Shown in pieces: positions 8,198 to 17,089 of a DNA stretch of 64,000 bases (its first letter is position 1; every line of letters starts with the position of its first letter). Under the pieces are notes generated by a model. That model had not been told where the DNA came from. It saw nothing but the letters and a program-made list of their open reading frames with translations, and ran no database searches. The translations under genes and the position numbers were made by a program. Source of the stretch: Nitrospirae bacterium MYbinv3 (GTDB lineage: Bacteria > Nitrospirota > Thermodesulfovibrionia > Thermodesulfovibrionales > Magnetobacteriaceae); contig PEAB01000010.1 of the NCBI GenBank assembly GCA_002753395.1, positions 1-64,000 on the forward strand. The letters run 5' to 3'.

Positions 8198-8722
8198 TTA
8201 GGCCCAGCACAACTCGTAATAAGCACATTTGGGGCATATGCCTTTGTGAACAGGTTTGGGCGGGTTTGGCATCTCGGTTATAGCCTTGATTTTATCAAGG
8301 TCTTCAACTATGCGCAGTTCGTCTTGTTCAGTGAGGGTGACTTCCTCGGTCTTGCGGAGCTTCGGATAACTGATGAGGCCGGTTTTCTGAATACCGTGCT
8401 GTTTGAGGACGAAGAGGTAGTAGAGTATCTGTGCCCTATCGGCATCGGCAATGGAGCGGGAGAGCTTGATCTCACGGATGGTATCATGTCCCACAACGTC
8501 AATCTTAATGAGATTGTCGATCAATATCTCGCGCGACCTCTCGCGTGGATAGACCGATTGCTCAAGGAGCTTGCCAAGCAGGACGCTGTCCGACTCCGCC
8601 TCCATTGTGATGTGCCGGTCAAACAGCCAGAGCTTGCGCTGGCAAACATACAGGTAGTTGATCTTTACGCCCGTTACCCGAAACGTCTGCGGTGAGGACT
8701 CTATTGATTGTGAATCTGGCAT
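8198..8722 (-). CDS. cas4: CRISPR-associated exonuclease Cas4
   Basis: RecB-type nuclease that trims prespacers and helps select the PAM side during adaptation. It is 174 residues long. An FeS cluster is predicted from Cys27 (LYVCQRK) with the C-terminal trio Cys163, Cys166 and Cys172 (ICPKCAYYELC). The nuclease core IKIDVVGHDTIREIKLS supplies the Asp and the ExK pair. It sits between cas3 (33 bp upstream) and cas1, the usual I-B adaptation block cas4-cas1-cas2. Confidence 0.95.
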   Translation of the reverse strand: MPDSQSIESSPQTFRVTGVKINYLYVCQRKLWLFDRHITMEAESDSVLLGKLLEQSVYPRERSREILIDNLIKIDVVGHDTIREIKLSRSIADADRAQILYYLFVLKQHGIQKTGLISYPKLRKTEEVTLTEQDELRIVEDLDKIKAITEMPNPPKPVHKGICPKCAYYELCWA

Positions 8723-8755
8723 AAATTTATCAATAAGAATTTAACATAAATAGCG

Positions 8756-10942
8756 TTAGTCAATAAACACCCCTGCACCCATAGTTTCGTTAAGTTCGAT
8801 CCCCTTTTCAAAGGAATAAGCAACATCTTTTATGATATAGATAGCGTTTCTCTTGCAGTAAGGGGAATTAGCAACAGTCATAAGGCGTCCGCTATCGAAG
8901 AGTTGAACGGCAACTGTATATTGCCTTAACCCTGCCTTTGCATGGAGTTTGTCATGAAGCTGCGTGCCCTTTGCCTCAATTATGCCAAGCGCTTCGGTGA
9001 TCTCTTTTTCGTGTTTGTCATAAACCGGGCGGGGAATAACGCAGTAATTGAAGGCGATGTTTCTGAACATATCCTGCGCTTGAGGTTTAGATTCGGCTTT
9101 AAAGCCAAGTTCAAGCAGATCCTTGTAATTTTTATATTTGATATAGTAATTAGTTGACTCAATATCATGAAAAATATATTCTATTGCCTTTTGCTTATCA
9201 CATTCGGTCATAAACAAACCATCATAATGATCCCGCAAATAATCATACGTCCGTTTCATCAAGATATTATCGTAACCTCTGAATGGTTTTGCATAAAATA
9301 TGTGGATATTGGGTGGGTCTAGCTCATACTCCCGTTTTCTGTAACATCGTCCAAAGCGCTGAAACAAACTGTCTACAGGGGAAGATTCAGTAAAGAGTAC
9401 GTCAAAATCAAGATCAAGGCTGGCCTCAACCACTTGTGTGGCTATCCAGATTACAGGTAGATGCATAGGGTCGTTGATGGCCATGATGGCTGCTTCTTTG
9501 TACTTGCGATCCCTCTGTATAAAACGCGAATGTAGGAGAGAAGTTTCCCTGTGTTTGAGTGCCTCGTACATTTCCTGCGCTCGCTTGACTGTATTGCAAA
9601 CGATAAGAACCTTCTTTCCTGATTCGAGGTTGCCAATTATTATCTTTAAAGAACCCGGGCTGCAAATCTCATCGCTGTGTACTGCTATCTTATGGCGTCT
9701 GGCGTCAGAGAGTACGGAGGTAGGGATTTCAACGTTGTCAAGTGATTGCAGCTCCTTTTTAATAAAAGGCGGGAGCGTTGCCGTCATCAGGAGAAACTTA
9801 CCTCCCAGGCGATGTATCTCCTTTAGAAACACAACGATGGCCGCAATCGAATCGGGAGAAAAACTCTGTATCTCATCCACAACTATTTTTGAGTAAGAGG
9901 CTGTGAGATAGACAAGCTCAAAGCCGTTATACTTAAATGCAGCGGTAACGAGCTGGTCAGCGGTGGCAACAGTCAGGGGGGCACAGAGTTTTCTGGCGCT
10001 CTCTATACGCTCGGTGTAGGTCTCTGTGGTTTCGTCATCCTCAAGCAGATAAACAATGTCTCCGTGCAAGAGTGAGACGTTATCGCCAAAGACATCATTG
10101 AACCGTTTGTACATCTCATTTACTGCCATGCGTAGACCAAGAAGGTAAAACGCCTTGCCCCCGTTTATCCAATTCATAGAGTACTCGGTCTTACCTGATC
10201 CGGTGGCGGCAACAAGGATAACGTTCTTATTGGCCAAATCCTTGGCCTCTGCCTGAAACAGTTTCAGAGACCAGCCCTTACGCCTTAGCCAGCCTTCAAA
10301 GTCTGAAGAATAAATCCCTTGATATGGCCGCTCTGGATCAATGCCAGCAGATGCGGTGTAGTCGCACTTATGTAGTATACCCTTGAAGAATACTAAAAGC
10401 TCAAAATAATACTTATAGTACGCTTGTGTGTCTATGCTTTGCCGTAAGTCTTTTTCAATATCGTAGTTCGTATTTAATGGTGAGGTTATACCGAGCCTGT
10501 GTTTGTTTTTCTCCAAGTCGTGTTTAACAACTTCTTCTACAGCTTTCTTATTGAAGTTGTCTTTACGTGTGTGATGAAAAGCAACACAGTATTGGATCAA
10601 CTTATGAAACTTTATGTCTCCATAGTCAAAACTGTGAAAGTATCTCTTATCTTCCATTGTAATAAAGGCAATCGATAGCCATTCATGGGGGATATTCGGG
10701 GTGTCTTTCAGCTCGGGGATGAAATGTTTATTCTTAAGTCCAAGTTTCTTAAGAATCATATCCTGGAACTTGTGGTTTAGTTTGCCGAGGTCGTGGTAGT
10801 AGATGATCTTTTTAATGATGGCATCATACTTCTCCACCTTTTCTGGATCAAGGAATGGTTTAAGACTCTCATAGCAAATGAGCAGATTCTGATTGTGTGT
10901 TTCTATAGTCTCTGGTGGGTTTGATTTTGCGTAGACCGTCAT
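8756..10942 (-). CDS. cas3: CRISPR-associated helicase/nuclease Cas3
   Basis: Effector nuclease-helicase recruited by Cascade to degrade target DNA. It is 728 residues long. The N-terminal HD nuclease domain shows YYHDLGK at 48-54 and AFHHTRKD near 121. The superfamily 2 helicase has Walker A ATGSGKT at 246-252, a DEIQ box at about 356-359 in place of DEAD/DEAH, and MTAT at about 386. Motif VI is QRFGRCYRK near 535. Both domains look intact in one chain. The ATG at 10942 overlaps the cas5 stop as ATGA. Confidence 0.95.
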   Translation of the reverse strand: MTVYAKSNPPETIETHNQNLLICYESLKPFLDPEKVEKYDAIIKKIIYYHDLGKLNHKFQDMILKKLGLKNKHFIPELKDTPNIPHEWLSIAFITMEDKRYFHSFDYGDIKFHKLIQYCVAFHHTRKDNFNKKAVEEVVKHDLEKNKHRLGITSPLNTNYDIEKDLRQSIDTQAYYKYYFELLVFFKGILHKCDYTASAGIDPERPYQGIYSSDFEGWLRRKGWSLKLFQAEAKDLANKNVILVAATGSGKTEYSMNWINGGKAFYLLGLRMAVNEMYKRFNDVFGDNVSLLHGDIVYLLEDDETTETYTERIESARKLCAPLTVATADQLVTAAFKYNGFELVYLTASYSKIVVDEIQSFSPDSIAAIVVFLKEIHRLGGKFLLMTATLPPFIKKELQSLDNVEIPTSVLSDARRHKIAVHSDEICSPGSLKIIIGNLESGKKVLIVCNTVKRAQEMYEALKHRETSLLHSRFIQRDRKYKEAAIMAINDPMHLPVIWIATQVVEASLDLDFDVLFTESSPVDSLFQRFGRCYRKREYELDPPNIHIFYAKPFRGYDNILMKRTYDYLRDHYDGLFMTECDKQKAIEYIFHDIESTNYYIKYKNYKDLLELGFKAESKPQAQDMFRNIAFNYCVIPRPVYDKHEKEITEALGIIEAKGTQLHDKLHAKAGLRQYTVAVQLFDSGRLMTVANSPYCKRNAIYIIKDVAYSFEKGIELNETMGAGVFID

Positions 10943-11658
10943 TTCTTCACCGAGAAGAGGTTTACGATGCAGCCATCGGTGTCCTTTGTGATGTTGGAGA
11001 ACCCTATTGTCTTATCCTTAGTTATATAAACAGCGTCGACATAGGTAAAGATCCGTTTATCCTCAAAGGATTTAACAGTTTCATAGTAGAATGGCAGACG
11101 ATAATAAGTTCCAACCAATTGACTCCCTTTAGCGAGTTCTGGCGATAGGTAGATATCGTAGGGAAGGGTGAGTTCGTCTACTTCATGTTTTGAGGTATCT
11201 ACGAGTTTTGTATCGTCGAAGTCAACGCGAGCGATGTCCTCGTTTCTGCCGAGGACAACGGTCTTTTGCCTCACAGCATCATAGAGTTTGCTTGTCAGGT
11301 CTTCATCGTCGAATGCGATATGCAGGAGAAGCTCCATATCAACTATCTCGTCAACGAACATAACACCCGTGATTATTTGCTTTCGAGCATTACCAACATA
11401 TATTATAGGGTTGTCCTTTCTTTCCTTTCGAAAAATGTCGAATTTATACACCTTCTGCATGTTTGTGACAACAGAGTCATACCTGCCTTGGATAGATATA
11501 CTGATATTATGATATTGCTGTAGATCAAGCAGTGCGTGTGCCATGCCTTTAACCATTGATGGTGTGGGGAGCGGGTACGTCTGAACGTACCCAAAACTCA
11601 TTTCTCTACGGTAATTGACCAGGTTCTGATACAGCTTTATCTTTAGCGCCTTCATCAT
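10939..11658 (-). CDS. cas5: Cascade subunit Cas5 (type I-B)
   Basis: RAMP protein that holds the 5' handle of the crRNA in Cascade. It is 239 residues long. The N-terminal segment ALKIKLYQNLVNYR followed by YPLPTPSMVKGMAH matches the Cas5 family, which often begins with an aromatic/Arg-rich strand and a TPS-type loop. Two ATG codons lie in tandem directly after the cas7 stop (TAG ATG ATG), so the start is 11658 or 11655. Position between cas7 and cas3 fits I-B order. Confidence 0.9.
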   Translation of the reverse strand: MMKALKIKLYQNLVNYRREMSFGYVQTYPLPTPSMVKGMAHALLDLQQYHNISISIQGRYDSVVTNMQKVYKFDIFRKERKDNPIIYVGNARKQIITGVMFVDEIVDMELLLHIAFDDEDLTSKLYDAVRQKTVVLGRNEDIARVDFDDTKLVDTSKHEVDELTLPYDIYLSPELAKGSQLVGTYYRLPFYYETVKSFEDKRIFTYVDAVYITKDKTIGFSNITKDTDGCIVNLFSVKK

Positions 11659-12612
11659 CTACCCTGAGCTACCGTTGTAGTAACCGGCAACTGACTTTTT
11701 TAACTCGATAAAGAAACCTTCTATGTCGAATTTTTTCCCCACATCTAAAGAAGCAACGTTGGATAAAACATCTTCTATGGTACCAAGCATGGTTTGTTTT
11801 TCGACAGTGTTTTCGTTAATAGTGGAAATCTTGAGCACGCTATTTATAACATTTGCGTCTATCTCAACTTTATCTCTCAGAAAGGACAGCTTTATCCTGT
11901 TGTAGAAGAACGGGTTACCAACGTCGTAGAGTCCGCCAATTACAAACACCGGAGCCAGGTTTTCCCGCTTCCCTCTGATGTCCCTGTAGAGGAGCTTTAT
12001 GACATTAAGCAGGTTACAGACCCTTTCTTTCTTTTCTTCATTTTTTAGGCTGATCTTATAATTATCGTCGCTGCCAATGTCATCCAGGTTGAAGGTCACC
12101 GAATAGCAGTAAAATGAACGGTGTATCTCAGCCTGAAAGATATCATTGTCGAGTTTTTTTCTATCTGCAAGACCTTTGTTGGTACCAAAATCTGATTCAT
12201 TTCTATATTCTTCCAGACTTATAGCATCTGTAAGACGTACTACTGCCTTTCTGATCTTACTCGTTTTATCTTCCGCTTCACTCTCTACATTTTCCGCTTC
12301 ATTCTTCTTTTTCTTCTTCTCTTTTGTCTTCATGTAACCGAAAAAATCAATCTCAGGAAACTTATCAATTTTCGCTGACTTAACAAATTGTATAACACCA
12401 CCTTGTTTGTCAACTTCGGTAAGCGGATAAACATATATCTCGTTAAGCATGCGCACAATATCGTAACGTAGCGCTTGCCTGCTGATATATGAATAGTTTT
12501 TACCATCAGTGGTAAGTCTTTTCAATGCGAGTATGTTACCAACACCCTGTCCATAGTTTAGACTAGCGGCCTTGAAGATCACAGCCATATGCAGATGTTT
12601 AGAACTTGCCAT
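11659..12612 (-). CDS. cas7: Cascade backbone subunit Cas7 (Cst2/DevR type)
   Basis: RAMP protein that polymerises along the crRNA. It is 317 residues long. The N-terminal pattern HMAVIFKAASLNYGQG...YISRQALRYDIVRML is that of the Cst2/DevR Cas7 group found with I-B systems of the Tneap kind. A lysine-rich low-complexity insert (EKKKKKNEAENVESEAEDK, about residues 97-115) lies in a likely surface loop and is unusual. The gene abuts cas5 with no gap and lies 5 bp after cas8. Confidence 0.9.
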   Translation of the reverse strand: MASSKHLHMAVIFKAASLNYGQGVGNILALKRLTTDGKNYSYISRQALRYDIVRMLNEIYVYPLTEVDKQGGVIQFVKSAKIDKFPEIDFFGYMKTKEKKKKKNEAENVESEAEDKTSKIRKAVVRLTDAISLEEYRNESDFGTNKGLADRKKLDNDIFQAEIHRSFYCYSVTFNLDDIGSDDNYKISLKNEEKKERVCNLLNVIKLLYRDIRGKRENLAPVFVIGGLYDVGNPFFYNRIKLSFLRDKVEIDANVINSVLKISTINENTVEKQTMLGTIEDVLSNVASLDVGKKFDIEGFFIELKKSVAGYYNGSSG

Positions 12613-12617
12613 GTTGT

Positions 12618-14234
12618 TTACCCTCCCTGTGTATCGTTATCTTCTTTGTTTGATTTGTATTTAGATGAAAGAAGTCCGTTAAGAAACGAATACCCAAATT
12701 GCATGAAATAATCGTCATTAAGCATCTCGTCTTGTCTAAATTTTAGTGATAGATCATTAGACATCATTGTTCGCATGTATCTATCAAGAAACTTCTCACG
12801 ATCAGCAATCTTAAGATCGTTAAGGAACCCATAGGCAATGCCATTGATCTGATTTTCCTTATCCTCCTCATAAAGCTTATTGCGTAAATCTACTCCATTA
12901 TAAAACGCTTTATTTACTATAGCTTGGCTTTTATCCATTTCCTGCCCCCTTATTGTTTTTATATAAGTGATTACGTAGTTTGTAACTTTGCGTAGGTCAT
13001 ACTTGCCATATCCACGGAGATAATAATAATAATACTTACTAAGTGATAAGTAATTGAGTTGATTATTTATGGTGAGTGCTAAGAGCTCTTCATCTATTTT
13101 TATGTCGGAAGTAGCTTTCTTTATTTTATAATGACCTGTGGGTATTCCATTCGGTTCGAATTGTTTATATAGAAAGTCTGCGACTTTAACGCTAATATTA
13201 TAATTATAAATGTTGTAACATCTTACTTGTCGAACATCAAAATCTTTATTATGTAGTACTTCGATAAAGTTTATGTTTTGACTTACCTTTTCAAACTGTT
13301 TAGCCTTCATAAGTTGAACCATTTTTTTTATCATGTAGCGAAATAACTTGCTTGCATCTTTGGAAATATCAATATGAGTACTAAACATATCGTTAGAGTC
13401 GTATAGTGTTTGCATGTCAGTATTTTGGTTTATAAAGTAGAAATAGTAATCACCGTCATAACGCTTTGAAACATTGGTCATAGCCGCAAAAGCACTATTG
13501 TATATCAGAGCACAAAGAGGACAGATATTTAATTTGCTTTCATTGAAATTCCATACCCAATTTGAGTTCTTTTTGTTAAAGCCTACAATGTTTGAGACAG
13601 CATTGCTTAATCCATATTTTGAACTGGCTCTTTTTACTTGGCATGATGGGCATAAATCGGAATTCTTAATCTTTTTTGAAGAAGCCGATCTTCTTTTGAT
13701 ATCTTGAATATAAGTATTAGATTTATCATGCGCACAAATCCCTTTAAGTCTTTCTGAGATGAACGATCGTATAAATTCTTTGCCCTGCTGTGTTTCGTTA
13801 AGTTTTTGATAGACTGCAATTTCTGTAGAGACCGCTATTTTATCTTTTGTGTTGCTAAGATATTTGATATAATCTTCGTGTGTTTCTATGTCATCTTGAA
13901 AATAACCAAGCACTGTTAGGAAATTTGTATAAGGCATTTTTTCAAACTCAAGCAGCTTTTCACGTATTTGAGTTTTATCCATATTGTTATTAACGTTCGT
14001 CAAAGCCTTATTTAAACGCTGGCTGTACGCTTGGATACTGAAGAACTTCAGAAAGGCGTGTTTGACAAACTTATCGTCAAATGCCTCAAATACCTCGTCA
14101 TCGAATTCCACGTAGTTCTCACCGACATTCAGATGCTGCACCTCATCAAGCCCTTTGCCGTCTGCAACAATGGTGAGAAAGCCGACAATACCGGCATTGA
14201 AATACCAATCACGCATGTAAACCTTATGCCTCAT
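12618..14234 (-). CDS. cas8b: Cascade large subunit Cas8 (Cst1-like, type I-B)
   Basis: 538-residue large subunit expected to read the PAM. It begins MRHKVYMRDWYFNAGIVGFL, the conserved W-NAGIVGF start of the Cst1-type Cas8 group. A predicted zinc finger is formed by Cys195, Cys198, Cys238 and Cys241 (LCPSC and ICPLC). Base composition is AT-richer than in cas1-cas4, as is common for Cas8. The ATG at 14234 overlaps the cas6 stop as ATGA. Assignment to Cst1 rests on the N-terminus, the zinc finger and gene order. Confidence 0.88.
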   Translation of the reverse strand: MRHKVYMRDWYFNAGIVGFLTIVADGKGLDEVQHLNVGENYVEFDDEVFEAFDDKFVKHAFLKFFSIQAYSQRLNKALTNVNNNMDKTQIREKLLEFEKMPYTNFLTVLGYFQDDIETHEDYIKYLSNTKDKIAVSTEIAVYQKLNETQQGKEFIRSFISERLKGICAHDKSNTYIQDIKRRSASSKKIKNSDLCPSCQVKRASSKYGLSNAVSNIVGFNKKNSNWVWNFNESKLNICPLCALIYNSAFAAMTNVSKRYDGDYYFYFINQNTDMQTLYDSNDMFSTHIDISKDASKLFRYMIKKMVQLMKAKQFEKVSQNINFIEVLHNKDFDVRQVRCYNIYNYNISVKVADFLYKQFEPNGIPTGHYKIKKATSDIKIDEELLALTINNQLNYLSLSKYYYYYLRGYGKYDLRKVTNYVITYIKTIRGQEMDKSQAIVNKAFYNGVDLRNKLYEEDKENQINGIAYGFLNDLKIADREKFLDRYMRTMMSNDLSLKFRQDEMLNDDYFMQFGYSFLNGLLSSKYKSNKEDNDTQGG

Positions 14235-15094
14235 CTCTCCACCTCCACCATCCCAAAGCCCTGACCGGTGCGCAGTCCTACGCCGGCCTGATAGAGCAAC
14301 AACAGATCGCGCTCATCCCCGCTTACCTCAAACGTCCCCTCAAACACCGTCAGATACATCAAAGGCACTTCCTTCTTCTTATGCACAAACCTCTCTACGG
14401 CATCCTTTATAGCGTGCTTGACCACCTTCTTTCGTACCGCAAGCGGCCTAAACACCAGCGGTCGATACAAACCAACCCCACGCGACTCCCCATCCCCTCG
14501 CAGCTCTCGAAACAAACGGCCGTGAATAGCGTTGAATTCATCGTTAAATACCCGCAACGCTTCGCCATCTTTCCCTACCCCATTCTCATCTATAGGCAAC
14601 AGGCGCTTACCGTCCTTGCCCTCGATGGACACCGGTGAATGAGCCTTGAACACAACACAGTCCCCGGTTATCTTCCTCTCGCTCAACATGTATACCCTGT
14701 GAACCTCAAGCGATATCCCGCTGCCCACCTCAAATGACCTTTTCTCAAGAAGCCCGTTGTACAAACTGGCAATAAACTGGTAATCACACGAACTCACATA
14801 CAAGGATACATACTCACCCGGATCAAAATAAAACACCGTATCCTCGACCTCTACATCCCCCGCCACACAAAACCTCTCCTTGACCACCCGACTCCTGCGT
14901 GGCAAACCCACACTAAACGTAAACGGCTTGACCACCTTTGTATGCCTCTCACCATCTCCCCCACCACTATGGGGATAAAACTCCTCCTTAAGCAGCCGAT
15001 CCGAGGCATTCAACGCCTGTATAATCAAACTCATAAAGAGATGACGATAAACAATTGGTAACTTCTCAGTCTTACAATTAACCCGTATCCTCAT
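14231..15094 (-). CDS. cas6: CRISPR pre-crRNA endoribonuclease Cas6
   Basis: Cuts the primary array transcript inside each repeat, leaving the 8-nt handle. It is 287 residues long. The C-terminal glycine-rich loop GVGLRTGQGFGMVEV is the family hallmark. The N-terminal strand MRIRVNCKTEKLPIVYRH begins the first RRM-like fold, and a His in that region (YRHLF) may serve in catalysis. It is the first gene of the operon. The start codon is preceded by GAGGTGTAAGG. Confidence 0.92.
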   Translation of the reverse strand: MRIRVNCKTEKLPIVYRHLFMSLIIQALNASDRLLKEEFYPHSGGGDGERHTKVVKPFTFSVGLPRRSRVVKERFCVAGDVEVEDTVFYFDPGEYVSLYVSSCDYQFIASLYNGLLEKRSFEVGSGISLEVHRVYMLSERKITGDCVVFKAHSPVSIEGKDGKRLLPIDENGVGKDGEALRVFNDEFNAIHGRLFRELRGDGESRGVGLYRPLVFRPLAVRKKVVKHAIKDAVERFVHKKKEVPLMYLTVFEGTFEVSGDERDLLLLYQAGVGLRTGQGFGMVEVER

Positions 15095-15462
15095 CGCCCC
15101 TTACACCTCAAAGTTATTTTTATCTTCTACTATCTGTATGAACCACGGTAGCACAACGATTGAATACATTTCAAGAAAAATCTTCTTCACATAATGTGAA
15201 GTAAACTTCACAGATTTGGAAATAAATTAATGATATCAAGAACTTGTTGTGCAAAAAACAATCTATGTATATTTTGACAATGTCAGATTTAAGTAAACGT
15301 AGGGATTGTCTGAACTAGGATTACACAGATTAAAGGATTTAAAGGAAAAAACAGAAGGCCTTTTTTAAATCCTGACAATCCCTTAATCCGTTAAATCGTG
15401 GTTCAGACATCTCTATTGCAGAGATTTGAAATACGACATTGTTAAGATATGCACCTATATAA
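15095..15462. promoter_or_regulatory. Region upstream of cas6 with a candidate operator and an imperfect inverted repeat
   Basis: This 460-bp gap must hold the cas operon promoter. A 17-bp palindrome CTTCAC-ATAAT-GTGAAG lies at 15185-15201, with a further half-site ACTTCAC at 15205-15211. It lies about 90 bp upstream of the cas6 start and looks like an operator. No strong -35/-10 pair was found by eye. Farther out, 15308-15408 is an imperfect inverted repeat with ends GTCTGAAC/GTTCAGAC, followed by family 1 repeat copy 3. Confidence 0.5.
15308..15408. repeat. 101-bp imperfect inverted repeat, MITE-like
   Basis: The left arm GTCTGAACTAGGATTACAC... is matched by the reverse complement of ...TTAAATCGTGGTTCAGAC. 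Most of the element pairs around the centre AAAACAGAAGG. It has no coding content. Confidence 0.65.
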
Positions 15463-15552
15463 CACCTTAAGCAACCACGCCTGACATTTACGGGGTCAAG
15501 GGGACTGGTCCCCTTGTGGGTGGGTCTGAGGGAGGGCAAAGCCCTCCCTTCT
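15463..15552 (+). repeat. Dispersed palindromic repeat family 1, copy 3
   Basis: Contains the core GGGGTCAAGGGGACTGG and the tail GGAGGGCAAAGCCCTCCC. The 5' flank TTAAGCAACC...ATTTAC is shared with copy 11 at 56 kb. It ends just before the stop codon of the downstream membrane-protein gene. Confidence 0.85.
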
Positions 15553-15556
15553 ATTT

Positions 15557-17089
15557 TCACCTTCTTTCCGCCATCGTTTTTGATGCCCACGCAAGGCATA
15601 ATTCTACGTTGTTGGGGGTTTCCTGGGTTGCCTTGATGTAACGCAAAAAGGCCTCCTCATCCTTCTTCTTATTCAGCAGAAAGAGGGTGAGCATCCCGTA
15701 AGTCTTCCTATCGCCGAATTTGACCCAAAGGGGCATAGCCTTGTAGAAATACTGCTCGGCCTCATCATACCGGCCAACCACTACAAGGGCACTCCACATG
15801 TTGGAGATTATAAGCAGGCTGTCGGGTTTGTGCCTCAGACCTATCGAAAAATGATCAATGGCCTCTAACGCCCGGCCAGTCTTTAAGAGTACCACGCCAT
15901 AGTTGTCGTGGGCCACGTAGTTGTTCCTGGTCACATCAAGGGCGTGTCTGAATATGGTCTCAGAGTTTTGCCAGAATTGCACCTGCCTGAAGGTCAAAAC
16001 GGCAAAAACAAGTGCAATCAAAAAAAAGTAGTTACGCCACTTTAGAGGCCCTAACGTATACGCAATAACTATAAACAACCCTACCGCCGGAATATAGACA
16101 TACCTATCCGCTATTGGCGCCGAACCAACCTGGATGATCTGAAGCACCGGTATGAGACTGCCAAGAAACCAAAGCCACCCGACCAAAAGATAAGGACTGA
16201 CCTTCCTCATACGTACAAACAATGCCGTCAGAGCAACGATTAAAACCAGCGCCAGTCCTGCCTGCCAGAGCGGATTCCCATCTGAGGGGGGATATATCAC
16301 GGCCAGCTTAACGGGCAAGAACAGCTTCTGCATATAGGCTGCATATGAGATAACAGCGCCAAAGATGCGCTCCTTCAGTGGACTTACAGAAAGAGGAACG
16401 AGCGCCTCCTCCTTATGCTGCGCCAGTATCGTCATAACGCTCGACAGGATGCTCAGGAGAAAGAGGGGGAGTTTCTCCAACACACGCGGCCTGCGCCCCA
16501 ACGGCCAATAGTCCAACAGCAATAGCACAAACGGCAGGGTGACGAGCATCGGCTTTGACATAAGCCCCAGGGCCAGACTCGACATGACCGCCAGATAGCG
16601 CCATAGAGTAGGACGTGCGGCATAACGGATGTAGCAGAGCATCGTCAACATCCCAAAAAAGGTTGAAAGCACGCTCTTGCGCTCTGACGCCCAGGCAACC
16701 GATTCCACGTTCAATGGGTGAAGGGCAAAAAGGGCTGCCACAAAGACGCTCGGCCAAGGCATCTTCGTCGCACGATTCAGAAAGACGAACAAAAGGACTG
16801 TGTTAGCCAGATGCAGGAGTAGGTTTACGAGGTGTATTGCCTGCGGTCTCAGGCCAAACAAAGTGATGTCAGCCAGATACGACATCCACGTCAAGGGATG
16901 CCAATTACCAAAATAAAACGTCTTAAACGACCAGATAACGTTATTAATCGTTAGTCCGCTCTGAATAAAAGGGTTTTCGGTTAGATACTTCTCGTCGTCG
17001 AAATTTATAAAATCGTTGTACTGCAAGGGCCAGTAGGCTATTAGGGTCAATAAAACCAGTATGCCTAAGATATTAAGTGGTTTCGTCAT
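15557..17089 (-). CDS. GT-C-like membrane protein with C-terminal TPR repeats (paralog 1)
   Basis: 510-residue polytopic protein resembling PMT/GT-C glycosyltransferase-like proteins that carry TPR tails. One hydrophobic segment is followed by an outer loop with FINFDDEKYLTENP; an acidic pair at this place is typical of GT-C enzymes. Next come the family signatures GNWHPLTWMSYL, HLVNLLLHLANT and FALHPLNVESVAWASERKSVLS, and about ten membrane spans. The tail after about residue 395 has two or three TPR-like helices. It overlaps paralog 2 by ATGA. The sugar donor and acceptor cannot be told. It is the shortest of the three paralogs, having fewer TPRs. Confidence 0.75.
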   Translation of the reverse strand: MTKPLNILGILVLLTLIAYWPLQYNDFINFDDEKYLTENPFIQSGLTINNVIWSFKTFYFGNWHPLTWMSYLADITLFGLRPQAIHLVNLLLHLANTVLLFVFLNRATKMPWPSVFVAALFALHPLNVESVAWASERKSVLSTFFGMLTMLCYIRYAARPTLWRYLAVMSSLALGLMSKPMLVTLPFVLLLLDYWPLGRRPRVLEKLPLFLLSILSSVMTILAQHKEEALVPLSVSPLKERIFGAVISYAAYMQKLFLPVKLAVIYPPSDGNPLWQAGLALVLIVALTALFVRMRKVSPYLLVGWLWFLGSLIPVLQIIQVGSAPIADRYVYIPAVGLFIVIAYTLGPLKWRNYFFLIALVFAVLTFRQVQFWQNSETIFRHALDVTRNNYVAHDNYGVVLLKTGRALEAIDHFSIGLRHKPDSLLIISNMWSALVVVGRYDEAEQYFYKAMPLWVKFGDRKTYGMLTLFLLNKKKDEEAFLRYIKATQETPNNVELCLAWASKTMAERR

